Assembly: GCF_025717515.1 (NCBI RefSeq)
Contig: NZ_JAJIRN010000004.1
Span: 62,001-126,000 of the forward strand
Length of the DNA stretch: 64,000 nucleotides
Source of the DNA: Roseateles oligotrophus
Lineage (GTDB): Bacteria > Pseudomonadota > Gammaproteobacteria > Burkholderiales > Burkholderiaceae_C
Direction: 5' to 3'
Shown here in pieces: positions 9,846 to 18,921 of the stretch (position 1 is the first letter of the stretch; every line of letters starts with the position of its first letter). The translations under genes were made by a program, and so were the position numbers. The notes under the pieces are model-generated. The model saw only the letters and a list, made by a program, of their open reading frames with translations, was not told the origin of the DNA and searched no databases.

Positions 9846-10745
9846 TCAGCCTCCCAACTGGCGCCAACCCTCGGCCAACAGGGTGGCCACCGATACCGCA
9901 TTGCTGGCATGGGCGACCGAGTTGCTGCTCCAGACATGGCGCACGCCGGCGTCCTTCAAATTCGCCAGCGCTTCGCCATTGAAGAGCGCGTGCGTAACAG
10001 CTACGTCGACCGAACTGGCCCCGCGCAACAGCAGTTGCTGAGCCGAGCCGATCAGCGTGCGTCCGGTCGAGGCCATATCGTCGAGCAAGACCACGGCCCG
10101 GTCACTGACGTCCACATCGGGCAAGGCCAGCGTGACTTGGTGGTCACCCAGGCGCACCTTGCTGCCTATCGCATGCTGCAAGCCGCCGGCCTTGGCCGCT
10201 TCGCTGACCCATTGCGCCGATTCCTCGTCCGGCCCGATCAGCAATGCACCCGGCACTTGGCGTGCCACCCACTCGCCCAGCAACTGCGCCGCCGATAGGG
10301 TCAAGCCACAGCCTTTGGGCATCACCTCGTCGAGGCTATTGATGCGGTGCAAATGCGGGTCTATGGTCAGCACATGATCGAAGTGATTGGCCAAGAGCCG
10401 CGCAATATGGCGTTGGCTGACCGCCTCGCCGGGCGTGAATTCCATATCTTGGCGCATATAGGCCAGGTAGGGCGAGAGCAGATCCAAGCGCTTGGCGCCG
10501 AGTTCACGCGAGGTCGGCGCGGCAATCATCAGCTCAACCAACTTGTCATTCGGCTGCTGCAGGCCACGCAGAATCAACACCGTTTCCGGCAGCGGCGTCG
10601 GCAGCACCAAACGCATTTCGCCGTCCGGGAAGCGGTGTCGGCTGATAAAGCTCAAGGGCATATTCAGTGCCTCTGCCAACTCCAGCGCCAAGGCGCGCTC
10701 ATCATCAAAGGCCAGCAGCATTGTGTTTGAGGTCATGGAAATCAT
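9846..10745 (-). CDS. Divergent ribose-phosphate pyrophosphokinase (PRPP synthase) homologue
   Basis: A 299-residue Prs homologue. Visible features are HRFPDGEM (nucleotide loop, normally SRFSDGE), QPNDKLVELMI, PYLAYMRQD (normally PYFGYARQDR), VLTIDPHLHRI, and the PRPP loop VLLDDMASTGRTL. The catalytic KRR-type flexible loop of housekeeping Prs is replaced by a KVRLGDHQVTL segment, which resembles archaeal/class III enzymes. The ATG lies 3 nt after the stop of the phosphorylase gene, so they form an operon. The pairing implies handling of ribose phosphates released from nucleotides. A housekeeping prs should exist elsewhere. Start at 10745 or the in-frame ATG at 10736. Confidence 0.85.
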   Translation of the reverse strand: MISMTSNTMLLAFDDERALALELAEALNMPLSFISRHRFPDGEMRLVLPTPLPETVLILRGLQQPNDKLVELMIAAPTSRELGAKRLDLLSPYLAYMRQDMEFTPGEAVSQRHIARLLANHFDHVLTIDPHLHRINSLDEVMPKGCGLTLSAAQLLGEWVARQVPGALLIGPDEESAQWVSEAAKAGGLQHAIGSKVRLGDHQVTLALPDVDVSDRAVVLLDDMASTGRTLIGSAQQLLLRGASSVDVAVTHALFNGEALANLKDAGVRHVWSSNSVAHASNAVSVATLLAEGWRQLGG

Positions 10746-10748
10746 TTT

Positions 10749-12320
10749 TCAAAGAGAGAACATCGCGCCACTGGCGAACTCATGCGGCAATTGATCGGCG
10801 GTGCCAATGAGGTAGCCCGATTCCTTTTCGGCATGGGCCAGGGCAAACTGCAAGTCTGCCTCGTACTTGGCGTGAATACGATAAAGGAGCTCACCGGAAC
10901 GCACCGTTTCGCCCAACTTCTTCACCAAATCCAGCCCCGCACCGGGAACTTGTGGCGCTCCCGCCAGACCAGCAATGCGTGCAATTCGCAAGTTATCGAT
11001 GGCGATCACAAGCCCCTCGCCGGCCGCCCTGATCTCGGTCGTCAAGCCGCCCACAGCCGGCATTTCGGCACGCCGGCCCTGTGCGTCGATGATGGCATTC
11101 ATCTGCGCCAGCGCGCGGCCGGAGTCAAGAATGTCGCGAGCGATGTTGTAACCCTCGCCGCCGCGCACATCGGGGTCGAACTCGATCATCCGCCCCGCCA
11201 GTCGCAGCGCCTTTTGGCGCAGGTCCTGCGGTGCGCCCGGCTCACCCTGCAGCACCTGCATCACGTCCCGAGCCTCCAGCACCGGGCCGATGCCCCGGCC
11301 GATCGGCTGGCGGCCATCACTGAGCACTACATCGAGTTGCAAACGCAGGTGGCTGGCCACATATTCGAACAGCTTCTTGAGCCGCTGCGCCTCCAGCATC
11401 GAACGCACCTTGGCGCTTGGTCCGACCGGAATGTCCAAGACCAGATGAGTCGAGCCGGCGGCAATTTTCTTGGACAGGATGGACGCCACCATCTGGCCCG
11501 GCGAGTCGATCGCCAGCGGCCGTTCGACCGAGATCAGGATGTCATCGGCCGGCGACAAATCGGCCGTACCGCCCCAAACCAGGCAGGCCCGGGTTTCCTT
11601 GACGATGCTCACCATGCGCTCGAAGCTCAGCTCCACCGTGGCCAGCATCTCCATGGTGTCGGCGGTGCCGGACGGCGAGGTGATCGCGCGCGAACTGGTC
11701 TTGGCGCAAAGCATGCCATGGGCGCTGACGATGGGCACCACCAGCATTGACGTGCGATTGCCGGGGATGCCACCGATGCAATGCTTGTCGACCACCGGGC
11801 CGGCGCCCACCTGGGCATGCCAATCCAGCTTGCGGCCTACCGCGATCATTGCCTCGGTCAGATGCAAGACCTCCTCGCGGTCCAACTCGTATTGATTGGT
11901 CGCCACCACGAAGGCGGCCAACTCGATCTTGGAATAGCGCGCCTGCGCCACATCCCGAATGATCGCGAACAAATCGTCTTTGGCCAGCCGCTCGCCATTG
12001 ATTTTGCGGCGCAGCGCCGCAATCGAAGCCGGTGGCTCGGCATGCGCAATGCTGGCCGTATGGCCATGCGCCACGCCCAGCCGGGCGAACGCGTCCTCGC
12101 TGACGCCCAATTCACAGGCACTGACGATGGACTCATCGTCAACCACATTCAAGACCGCCAGAATCACATGCCCATTGGCATGAATTTCCACCTTGGAGAG
12201 TGCCTGAAACCCGGCCGCCCGCACCACCGGACAATCGCGATGCAAGTAAGCGACGTTTTCGCGCCAGGTGTCGATGCCGATGCGGCGGATGCTGAGTGAG
12301 ATCTTGGTCTGCCCGTTCAT
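10749..12320 (-). CDS. Long-form thymidine phosphorylase / AMP phosphorylase family protein
   Basis: A 523-residue nucleoside or nucleotide phosphorylase. It has the extended N-terminal ~90-residue domain that is absent from E. coli DeoA and present in archaeal AMP phosphorylase and its bacterial relatives. The catalytic glycine-rich motif [16 protein letters not shown] and [18 protein letters not shown] (phosphate and base contact region) are intact. The bacterial annotation is usually thymidine phosphorylase, but this subfamily includes enzymes that release ribose 1,5-bisphosphate from AMP. It lies directly upstream of the divergent Prs homologue and is the first gene of that operon. Which substrate it uses cannot be decided from sequence. 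Confidence 0.88.
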   Translation of the reverse strand: MNGQTKISLSIRRIGIDTWRENVAYLHRDCPVVRAAGFQALSKVEIHANGHVILAVLNVVDDESIVSACELGVSEDAFARLGVAHGHTASIAHAEPPASIAALRRKINGERLAKDDLFAIIRDVAQARYSKIELAAFVVATNQYELDREEVLHLTEAMIAVGRKLDWHAQVGAGPVVDKHCIGGIPGNRTSMLVVPIVSAHGMLCAKTSSRAITSPSGTADTMEMLATVELSFERMVSIVKETRACLVWGGTADLSPADDILISVERPLAIDSPGQMVASILSKKIAAGSTHLVLDIPVGPSAKVRSMLEAQRLKKLFEYVASHLRLQLDVVLSDGRQPIGRGIGPVLEARDVMQVLQGEPGAPQDLRQKALRLAGRMIEFDPDVRGGEGYNIARDILDSGRALAQMNAIIDAQGRRAEMPAVGGLTTEIRAAGEGLVIAIDNLRIARIAGLAGAPQVPGAGLDLVKKLGETVRSGELLYRIHAKYEADLQFALAHAEKESGYLIGTADQLPHEFASGAMFSL

Positions 12321-12436
12321 GCGCAGACTGTAGCGGAGGTCGCTTGCCGCTCCTTCCTGCCAGCTCGGCCGGAACGGAAAAGTTTCATGCTATGTTGTTG
12401 CTTCAGTCCCGCCAAAAACCTCATTCACTGCCTGCC

Positions 12437-13717
12437 ATGCACCTGGTTTCCGAGCTTCCCAAGCATCCTCTTGATGACCTTTTGATGGGTCATCTGCCGG
12501 CCTTGCTGGGCGACATCGACCAAGCTACGCTGGATTTGCTGCGCCAGTCATTGCAATGGGTCGAGTTGCCGGCCGGCCAGACCTTGATGCGCCAAGGCGA
12601 ACCCGGTGACGCGATGTACCTATTGCTGCGCGGCCGACTGCGCACCTATATTGCCGAGGCCCAAGGTAGCGGCGAGCAACGCATGGTGCGCGAAATCACC
12701 CGCGGCCAAGTGGTCGGCGAGATCAGCCTGTATACCAACGAACCCCGTTCGGCGACCTTGGTCGCCGCCCGTGATTCGGTGCTGGTGCGCCTGGGCAGGG
12801 CGGAGTTTGAGCAACTGCTGACCAACAACAAACATGCTTCACTGGTGTTGACCCGGCAAATCATTCAACGCCTGCGCACCGAGAACTCGGCCGTGGCCCA
12901 CCAGCTGTCGGCCACCATCGCCCTGCTGCCCATCAGCGCCGGGGTCAACCTCAGCGCATTGGCGGCCACATTGGCCGGCCATCTGAGCATCGGCTCGCGC
13001 GTGGCGACGGTTGCGCAACCGGTGACGGATGCCGAGTTGGAAGAAATCGAAGCCAGCCACGACTATGTGCTGCTGCTGGCCGACTCTGGGCCCAGCCGCT
13101 GGACCGAAAGCTGCGCGCGCCATTGCGACGAACTCTTGCTGATTGCCGACGCCGCGCAAGTGCCCGCTTTGCACCCGACCGAGCATGCGCTGTTGCAGCG
13201 CCGGCCCGCCTCCACCGGCGCCCACGAAACCTTGCTGCTGCTGCATGCCAAGGCCGCAGCCTCGCCCCGGGTTGTGCGAGCCTGGTTGGCTTGTCGGCCG
13301 ACCCGCTTCCATCTGGAACTCCAAATCGGGCTGGACCGCGACATCGCCAAATTGGCCGAACGAATCAATCGCCACACCCAAGGCAATAGCAACAGCCCGC
13401 TCCTGCCCTCCACTTGGCGCTTCGGAGCGAGCGGGGACATGGGCCGTTTCGAGCTGCAATTGCGGGAACGTCGGCTGCTGGACAGGGGCATCGAGGTGCC
13501 GCTCGGCACACGTGCGCTGGACCTGCTGCAAGCGCTGCTTGAGCGCCCGGGTCGGCTGGTGACCAAGGGTGAATTGCTGGACCGGGTTTGGCCCGGTCTG
13601 GTGGTTGAGGAGAACAATATCTCGGTCCAGATCGCCACGCTGCGGCGGGTGCTGGGCCGCGAGTTGATAGGCACGGTGGCGGGCCATGGTTACCGCTTCG
13701 AAGCCCGGCTCGAGTAG
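12437..13717 (+). CDS. Cyclic-nucleotide-binding regulator with C-terminal OmpR-type winged helix
   Basis: A 426-residue three-part protein. Residues ~1-150 are a CNB (Crp-like) domain with QGEPGDAMYLLLRGRLRTYI and GEISLYTNEPRSATL. Residues ~150-320 are a Rossmann-like middle domain (LLPISAGVNLSALAATLAG ... DYVLLLADSGPSRWTE ... CDELLLIADA) shared with the patatin protein encoded at 14225. Residues ~330-426 form an OmpR/PhoB-type winged helix (ERPGRLVTKGELLDRVWP, HGYRFEARLE). The ATG at 12437 (MHLVSELPKHP) matches the paralogue's start. It replaces the patatin catalytic domain with DNA binding, an unusual architecture. Confidence 0.85.
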   Translation: MHLVSELPKHPLDDLLMGHLPALLGDIDQATLDLLRQSLQWVELPAGQTLMRQGEPGDAMYLLLRGRLRTYIAEAQGSGEQRMVREITRGQVVGEISLYTNEPRSATLVAARDSVLVRLGRAEFEQLLTNNKHASLVLTRQIIQRLRTENSAVAHQLSATIALLPISAGVNLSALAATLAGHLSIGSRVATVAQPVTDAELEEIEASHDYVLLLADSGPSRWTESCARHCDELLLIADAAQVPALHPTEHALLQRRPASTGAHETLLLLHAKAAASPRVVRAWLACRPTRFHLELQIGLDRDIAKLAERINRHTQGNSNSPLLPSTWRFGASGDMGRFELQLRERRLLDRGIEVPLGTRALDLLQALLERPGRLVTKGELLDRVWPGLVVEENNISVQIATLRRVLGRELIGTVAGHGYRFEARLE

Positions 13718-13800
13718 GGTCGCAAACTGCTGCAACCGGCCGAACGACCGGCCACTGTTTCACACAATCTTCAGAACTCCCAGCAGGCATAGCGTCGATA

Positions 13801-13817
13801 GTGACGTCAAGCGTCAC
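13801..13817. promoter_or_regulatory. Candidate dyad operator
   Basis: GTGACG-TCAAG-CGTCAC is a perfect 6-bp inverted repeat about 30 nt before the small gene at 13848. It could be a binding site for the winged-helix regulator encoded just upstream or for another dimeric regulator. The spacing does not match the CRP consensus. Evidence is the symmetry only. Confidence 0.3.
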
Positions 13818-13847
13818 CTGACAGGCGCAAAGCGAAGGAGCTCTGAT

Positions 13848-14063
13848 ATGAACATGATGTTCAAGCGCATTGCCGCAATGATTGACAAGCCGTCTGCGGC
13901 CAAAGACCCTCGCTGGGTACCAGGCGCGCCGAGGCTCGGCAATGCCGGCGCAGGAATCACGCGCACGACGGGGGAGGATTTCCGCGACACCGATATCGCC
14001 GTCGCCTGGCTTTGCGAAGCCAGCAACAAGACCAGGCTTGCAGACCAAGCCGAGGCCCGTTGA
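13848..14063 (+). CDS. Small hypothetical protein
   Basis: A 71-residue basic/hydrophilic protein starting MNMMFKRIAAMIDKP. It is supported by a good ribosome-binding site (AAGGAG, 8 nt upstream of the ATG) in an otherwise non-coding gap between the two CNB genes. No signal peptide, membrane segment or known domain is apparent. It contains the segment PRWVPGAPRLGNAGAGITRTTGEDFRDTD, rich in Gly and turn residues. Function unknown. A longer in-frame extension upstream lacks a plausible start. Confidence 0.55.
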   Translation: MNMMFKRIAAMIDKPSAAKDPRWVPGAPRLGNAGAGITRTTGEDFRDTDIAVAWLCEASNKTRLADQAEAR

Positions 14064-14224
14064 ACTTTCGATTCGCTCGAACTTTACCGGCAAGCATAGA
14101 AGGCAAGCGGCTTCGACAAAAAACTGCGACGCCCAAGGGAATACCAGCAGAATTCGGCCAGCCTTTGGGATGATTTTCCTGGTATTTTGGCTGACCAATT
14201 TCTGTCCAGCGCGTGCGGCGCCCT

Positions 14225-16096
14225 ATGCAAAAGTTCACCGAGCATCCCAAACATCTAGACACCCTGCTGCGCCGGCATCTGCCTGCGCTGCTAGGCGACA
14301 TCGAACCCCAGTCGGTTGAAGTCTTGCTTCAACATTTGGAATGGGTTGAAATTGCGGCCGGCCAGGCCTTGATGACGCAAGGCGATCCCGGCGACGCCAT
14401 GTACCTGCTGCTCAGCGGACGGCTGCGCACCTACATTACGAACGAGTTCGGTGATACCCGCGTGGTGCGCGAAATTGGCCGTGGTCAGGTCGTCGGCGAG
14501 ATGAGCCTATTCACCGACGAGCCTCGCTCGGCCACCCTGGTGGCCATTCGCGACTCGGTGCTGGTGCGCTTGGCCAAAGATCGCTTCAAGCAACTGCTCT
14601 CGATCAGCGAGCAGGTCTCGATTGCGCTGACCCGACAAATCATCCTCAGGCTCAAGACCGAAGGCTCGCGCTCCATCCCGGACAAGCCGGTCACCATCGG
14701 CTTGCTGCCCATCACCACCAACGTCGATCTCGCCGGGTTCGCCGCTGAACTAGCGCGGCAGCTCGCCGGCATGGGCCGTATTGCCGTGGTGTCGCCGCAA
14801 AGCATAGGCGTCGATCTGGAGGACCCGGCGATCTGCGAGCGGCCGCGCTCGGATTTCGCCGCCACCCGCCGCATTGCGGTTCATCTGGATCAGATCGAGT
14901 CCGAGCACGACTTCGTGCTGTTGATCAGCGACAGTGGCCCCACCCCCTGGACCGAACGCTGCTGCCGCCACTGTGACGAATTACTGCTGCTGGCCGACGC
15001 AGACCAAGAGGCCCAACTGCACCCGATCGAGGTTCAATGCCTGATCAGCCGGCCGCCGCGCACCGATGCGAGCGAAATCCTGGTCTTGCTGCATCCGCAG
15101 GAGCGCCAATCCCCGCAGGGCACCTTGGCCTGGCTGGCGCGCCGGCCGCTGGCAGATCATGTCCATATCCGCCCGCAATTGCCGCGCGACATGACCCGTT
15201 TGGCGCGCCTGGTCAGCCGCAACGGCGTCGGCCTGGTGCTGGCCGGCGGCGGCGCGCGAGGCCTGGCACATATCGGTATTTACCGCGCCCTGCTCGAGCG
15301 CAATATCGAGATCGACCTGGTCGGCGGCACCAGCATTGGCGCGGTGATGGCGGCGCTGGTCGGCACGGACCGGCCGCTGGATCTGGTGACTGCCTCGGCC
15401 AAGAGCGCCTTCGCCGCCAATCCGACCGGCGACTTCAATTGGTTGCCGATGATCTCTTTGATACGCGGCCGGCGCCTGCGCCGCGTGGTCGAACACTCGA
15501 TCACCGAGTTGACCGGCCATGCCGCTCAGATCGAGGATCTTTGGAAGAATTTTTTCTGCATCGCCTCCAACTACTCGCAAGCCCGTGAGCAGTTGCTGGA
15601 TCAGGGCTCGCTGCTCAAGTCCCTGCTGGCCAGCGTGGCCATCCCCGGCGCGCTGCCGCCCGTCATCCTGAACGGCGACCTGCTTTGCGACGGCGGCACC
15701 TTCAACAATCTGCCCGCCGATGTGATGCGCGGACGCTGGGGCATAGGGCGGGTGATCGGCGTCGACTTAGGCTCCAACAAGCCGCGCCGCTTCGAGTTCG
15801 AGGAGGTGCCCGGCAGCCTGGCGTTGTTGCGCGACCAACTGCGCCCACGCGCCAAACGCCGCTATCGCTTACCGGCGCTGTCGGCGCTGCTGATGAACGT
15901 CACCGTGCTCTACAGCACCTCGCGCCAGCGGCAGGTTCGCCAACTGATCGACCTCTATTTCAACCCGCCCTTGCAGCGCATCGGCATGCTGCAATGGAGC
16001 CGCTTTGACGAACTGGTCAAGCTCGGCTACGAGCATGCCTGCGCGGTTCTCGATGCCGACGCAGCCGCAGCCAGTTCGACCTCAACAGGAGTTTAG
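14225..16096 (+). CDS. Cyclic-nucleotide-binding patatin-like phospholipase (NTE family)
   Basis: A 623-residue protein. The N-terminal CNB domain (~1-140) has QGDPGDAMYLLLSGRLRTYI and GEMSLFTDEPRSATL. A Rossmann-like middle domain spans ~150-325. The patatin domain has oxyanion motif LVLAGGGARGLAHIG (~336-350), nucleophile GGTSIGAV (Ser ~369) and the DGG dyad LLCDGGTFNNLP (~488). It is a lysophospholipase of the neuropathy-target-esterase type by architecture, probably membrane-associated and gated by a cyclic nucleotide or similar ligand. Start chosen at MQKFTEHPKH; the in-frame ATG four codons upstream is also possible. The stop is 2 nt before the next gene. Confidence 0.92.
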   Translation: MQKFTEHPKHLDTLLRRHLPALLGDIEPQSVEVLLQHLEWVEIAAGQALMTQGDPGDAMYLLLSGRLRTYITNEFGDTRVVREIGRGQVVGEMSLFTDEPRSATLVAIRDSVLVRLAKDRFKQLLSISEQVSIALTRQIILRLKTEGSRSIPDKPVTIGLLPITTNVDLAGFAAELARQLAGMGRIAVVSPQSIGVDLEDPAICERPRSDFAATRRIAVHLDQIESEHDFVLLISDSGPTPWTERCCRHCDELLLLADADQEAQLHPIEVQCLISRPPRTDASEILVLLHPQERQSPQGTLAWLARRPLADHVHIRPQLPRDMTRLARLVSRNGVGLVLAGGGARGLAHIGIYRALLERNIEIDLVGGTSIGAVMAALVGTDRPLDLVTASAKSAFAANPTGDFNWLPMISLIRGRRLRRVVEHSITELTGHAAQIEDLWKNFFCIASNYSQAREQLLDQGSLLKSLLASVAIPGALPPVILNGDLLCDGGTFNNLPADVMRGRWGIGRVIGVDLGSNKPRRFEFEEVPGSLALLRDQLRPRAKRRYRLPALSALLMNVTVLYSTSRQRQVRQLIDLYFNPPLQRIGMLQWSRFDELVKLGYEHACAVLDADAAAASSTSTGV

Positions 16097-16098
16097 AG

Positions 16099-18075
16099 AT
16101 GGCAAACAATCATGCCGGCGATGCCGGAACGCCTTCCGCAGCGAGCCTGCTGAGCCGCTTGGCCCAGGCCTGGCAGCAGCGCTTCAGCTCGACCAGCAAA
16201 AGTGATCAAGAGGCCGAATCGGCCATCGATCCACGCTTGGCCGCCTGCGCCGAAAAAATCTGCACGGCCCAGATGGCGGTCGGCCACATCAAGCCGGGTG
16301 ATCATGTTTTCGTCGGCACCGCCTGCGCCACGCCGCGCAGTCTGGTAGCTGCAATGGAGGCGCTCTCACCGGCGCCACAAGATGTGGAGCTGCTGCATTT
16401 CTTGACCGACCGGGCCGTCCAGCATGACGCGAACGGCGTGCCGCAGACCAAATACCATCACCGCTGTTTCTTCGTCGGCCAAGACATGCGCGCAGCGGTC
16501 AAACGAGGCTCGGCCGACTATGTACCGATCTCGATCGCAAGGGTGCCGCAGCTGATCGCCATCGGCCGCATCCCGGTCGATGTGGCGTTGATCCAGGTCT
16601 CGATGCCGGACGAATTCGGCTATGTGTCTTTGGGCGTGTCGGTCGACATCTCGCCGGCCGCCGTGGCCAAGGCGCGGCTGGTGATTGCCGAGGTCAACCC
16701 CCATATGCCGCGCAGCATGGGCGACTCAACCCTGCATGTGGGCGAAATCGACTATTTGGTGCCGGGCGACACGCCGGTGATCGAATACCTGCACATGACC
16801 CAGCAGACCGAGGTGGTCGAGAAGATAGCGCGTTACATCGGCAGCATCATCGATGACGGCTCGACGCTGCAAATCGGCCTGGGCCGTTTCAGCAACGAGG
16901 CACTCAAATACTTGAGCGACCGCCAAGACCTGGGCATCCATTCCGACGTCATCACCGACGCCATCATCCCGCTGCTGGAGCGCGGCATTCTGACCGGTCA
17001 ACGCAAGAGCAATCAACGCGGCAAGATCGTCACCAGCTTCGCGATGGGTTCACGGCGCCTCTACGATCTGATCGACCGCAACCCGATGTTCTCCTTCCAG
17101 CCGATCGAGGCCGTCTGCGACGCCTGGACGCTGGGCTCGCAGCACAAGCTGGTGTCGGTGACGCAGGCCTTTGCGGTTGACCTGACGGGGCAAGTCTGCG
17201 TCGACCAGTTCCAGGGCGATTTCTATAGCGGTGTGGCCGCCCAAGCCGAGTTCCTGCAAGGCGCCTCGCGCTCGCCCGGCGGCAAGGCCATCATTTGCCT
17301 GCCCTCGACCGAGGAAGACGGTCACAGCTCGCGCATCCGCTCCGCCCTGCTGGCCGGCGAGGGCGTGGCGATCCCGCGCAGCGATGTTCATTACGTGATC
17401 ACCGAATACGGCATCGCCTATTTGTTCGGCAAATCGATCCGCGAACGCGCGGTGGCGATGATTCAGATCGCCCACCCGGATGCTCGCCAGGCCTTGTTCG
17501 AGCAGGCGCAAAGCCTGGGCTATATCCCGGCCGATCAAACGCTGCGCAATCTGCAGGCCTATGCAGTCGAGGAAGAGCGTCAGCTGCAGTTGAAGGACAA
17601 GCGCCCGGTCTTGCTGCGCCCGGCCAGCCCCAACGACGGCGACGCGATCCGCGGCCTCTTCCACCAATTGCCCGAACACGACATCTACACGCGCTTTTTC
17701 CGGCGCCTGCGCGGCCTCTCCAGCCGCGATGTGCAGCGTTTATGCAATTTGAATTCGGAGACCGAGGTCGGCATGGTGGCCTGCGTCGGCACGCGCGAGA
17801 ACCCGAAGATCGTCGCCCACGCGATGTATATGGTCGACCCCAGCACCAATCTGGCCGAAACCGCCTTCATGGTGCATCCCGACTGGCAAGGTCAAGGCCT
17901 GGGAGCGCTGCTTCAACAAAGAATGAGTGAGCATGCCAAGGCACGCGGTGTGCGCGGTTTTGTGGCCGAGGTGCTGTCGACCAATGAGCACATGATCAAG
18001 CTGGCGCGCGGCCTGGCCGACAACGTGCAGATCGAGAGCCTGGGTTCATCGGTGAAGATCACCAGCTTGCTCTAG
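16099..18075 (+). CDS. Acetyl-CoA hydrolase/transferase family protein fused to a GNAT domain
   Basis: A 658-residue bifunctional protein. Residues ~20-480 are an acyl-CoA hydrolase/CoA-transferase domain: HIKPGDHVFVGTACATPRSLV, GRIPVDVALIQVSMPDEFGYVSLGVSVD, IGLGRFSNEALKYLSD, FYSGVAAQAEFLQGASRSPGGKAIICLPST and the ITEYGIAYLFGKSIRERA end. Residues ~500-658 form a GNAT acetyltransferase domain with the acetyl-CoA loop WQGQGLGALLQQRM. This fused architecture is known in Betaproteobacteria. It starts 2 nt after the patatin gene, so lipid breakdown and acyl-CoA handling are transcriptionally linked. It ends convergently with the next gene on a shared CTAG. Confidence 0.92.
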   Translation: MANNHAGDAGTPSAASLLSRLAQAWQQRFSSTSKSDQEAESAIDPRLAACAEKICTAQMAVGHIKPGDHVFVGTACATPRSLVAAMEALSPAPQDVELLHFLTDRAVQHDANGVPQTKYHHRCFFVGQDMRAAVKRGSADYVPISIARVPQLIAIGRIPVDVALIQVSMPDEFGYVSLGVSVDISPAAVAKARLVIAEVNPHMPRSMGDSTLHVGEIDYLVPGDTPVIEYLHMTQQTEVVEKIARYIGSIIDDGSTLQIGLGRFSNEALKYLSDRQDLGIHSDVITDAIIPLLERGILTGQRKSNQRGKIVTSFAMGSRRLYDLIDRNPMFSFQPIEAVCDAWTLGSQHKLVSVTQAFAVDLTGQVCVDQFQGDFYSGVAAQAEFLQGASRSPGGKAIICLPSTEEDGHSSRIRSALLAGEGVAIPRSDVHYVITEYGIAYLFGKSIRERAVAMIQIAHPDARQALFEQAQSLGYIPADQTLRNLQAYAVEEERQLQLKDKRPVLLRPASPNDGDAIRGLFHQLPEHDIYTRFFRRLRGLSSRDVQRLCNLNSETEVGMVACVGTRENPKIVAHAMYMVDPSTNLAETAFMVHPDWQGQGLGALLQQRMSEHAKARGVRGFVAEVLSTNEHMIKLARGLADNVQIESLGSSVKITSLL

Positions 18076-18479
18076 CGGCGGGCCAAGGTAATCGTCAATC
18101 GATTACGCCCTTCGCTACGGACATAGCTCACCGACTGGGCCCGTTTGCGTACCAGCATCAGCCCCAAGCCACCGGGCGAAGCCTCGGCGATGGACGCCGG
18201 CATCACGGGCTCGGCCGCTTGCTCGGGGTCAAAAGCGATGCCCTCGTCCTCGAAACGAAGATACACCGACTGCTCATCCGCCCAGGCGCTGAAGTCGATC
18301 TGGTGCAGGCCGGCATCCTTGAAGGCGTGCAAGCAGACGTTCATCAAACTCTCTTCCAGCACCAGTTCCAAGTTGAACAAGACCTTGGCCGGCAATGCCT
18401 GGGGGGCCAGATAGGCCAGCAAGGCCAAGCGGGCCGTTTCGAGCGACTCCAGTCGATTCGGCAGGGACAGGCTCAACAT
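18072..18479 (-). CDS. Anti-sigma regulatory factor type serine kinase (HATPase, RsbW-like)
   Basis: A 135-residue GHKL-type ATPase. N-box ELVLEESLMNVCLHAF and the G1/G2 boxes FEDEGIAFDP and GGLGLMLVRKRAQ are visible. In partner switching such kinases bind a sigma factor or other target and phosphorylate the STAS antagonist. It is the last of three minus-strand genes (PP2C phosphatase, STAS, kinase). Its stop codon overlaps that of the convergent gene within the palindrome CTAG (18072-18075). The target of the switch is not encoded here. Confidence 0.87.
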   Translation of the reverse strand: MLSLSLPNRLESLETARLALLAYLAPQALPAKVLFNLELVLEESLMNVCLHAFKDAGLHQIDFSAWADEQSVYLRFEDEGIAFDPEQAAEPVMPASIAEASPGGLGLMLVRKRAQSVSYVRSEGRNRLTITLARR

Positions 18480-18493
18480 TCGAGCGGCACGGT

Positions 18494-18835
18494 TTAGGCT
18501 TGAAGAAGATCAAGCGCTTGTTGTTCGGTCGCCACCAGCGGAATGATCTGATCAACGGCGGCCTGCTCCAGCAGGTCTTGCACCATTTCTTGGGCGCCGA
18601 ACAACACCATCTTGGCGCCCTTCGCGTGCAACGCGCGGGCGCTGGAGATCAACAAACGAATACCCATTGATGCAATGAAGGGCACGGCGGCCAAATCGAT
18701 GATGGCGTGCTGCCCGGTGGCGGCGGTGGACGCCGTGAACCGAACCCCGATTTGATCGGCTCCGGTGGCATCGAGTCGGCCGTCAAGCCGAACGCATTTT
18801 GTGGTGCCGCCAATTTCAGTGATGACCAGTTCCAT
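18494..18835 (-). CDS. STAS-domain anti-sigma factor antagonist
   Basis: A 113-residue STAS protein (RsbV/SpoIIAA-like). It begins MELVITEIGGTTKCVRLDGRLDA and has the conserved phospho-acceptor serine in FIASMGIRLLIS. The unphosphorylated form would sequester the neighbouring HATPase kinase; the neighbouring PP2C phosphatase would reset it. It is separated from the kinase gene by only 14 nt and is preceded by the phosphatase gene, the standard Rsb-like arrangement. Confidence 0.9.
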   Translation of the reverse strand: MELVITEIGGTTKCVRLDGRLDATGADQIGVRFTASTAATGQHAIIDLAAVPFIASMGIRLLISSARALHAKGAKMVLFGAQEMVQDLLEQAAVDQIIPLVATEQQALDLLQA

Positions 18836-18921
18836 TGCTCTTCCTTGTTAGTTGATGGGCGCCCGCCAAAGCCCGGCCAAGCCCAGCCCAATCTGCCAGC
18901 CTAAGCAAATATTGTGTCAAC

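Noticed and set aside
9766-9852. Inverted repeat GGCTGGGAACT ... AGTTCTCAGCC between the lipoprotein and Prs genes
   Set aside because: The arms are far apart (over 60 nt), one base mismatched and lie partly in a coding end; not a convincing terminator or operator.
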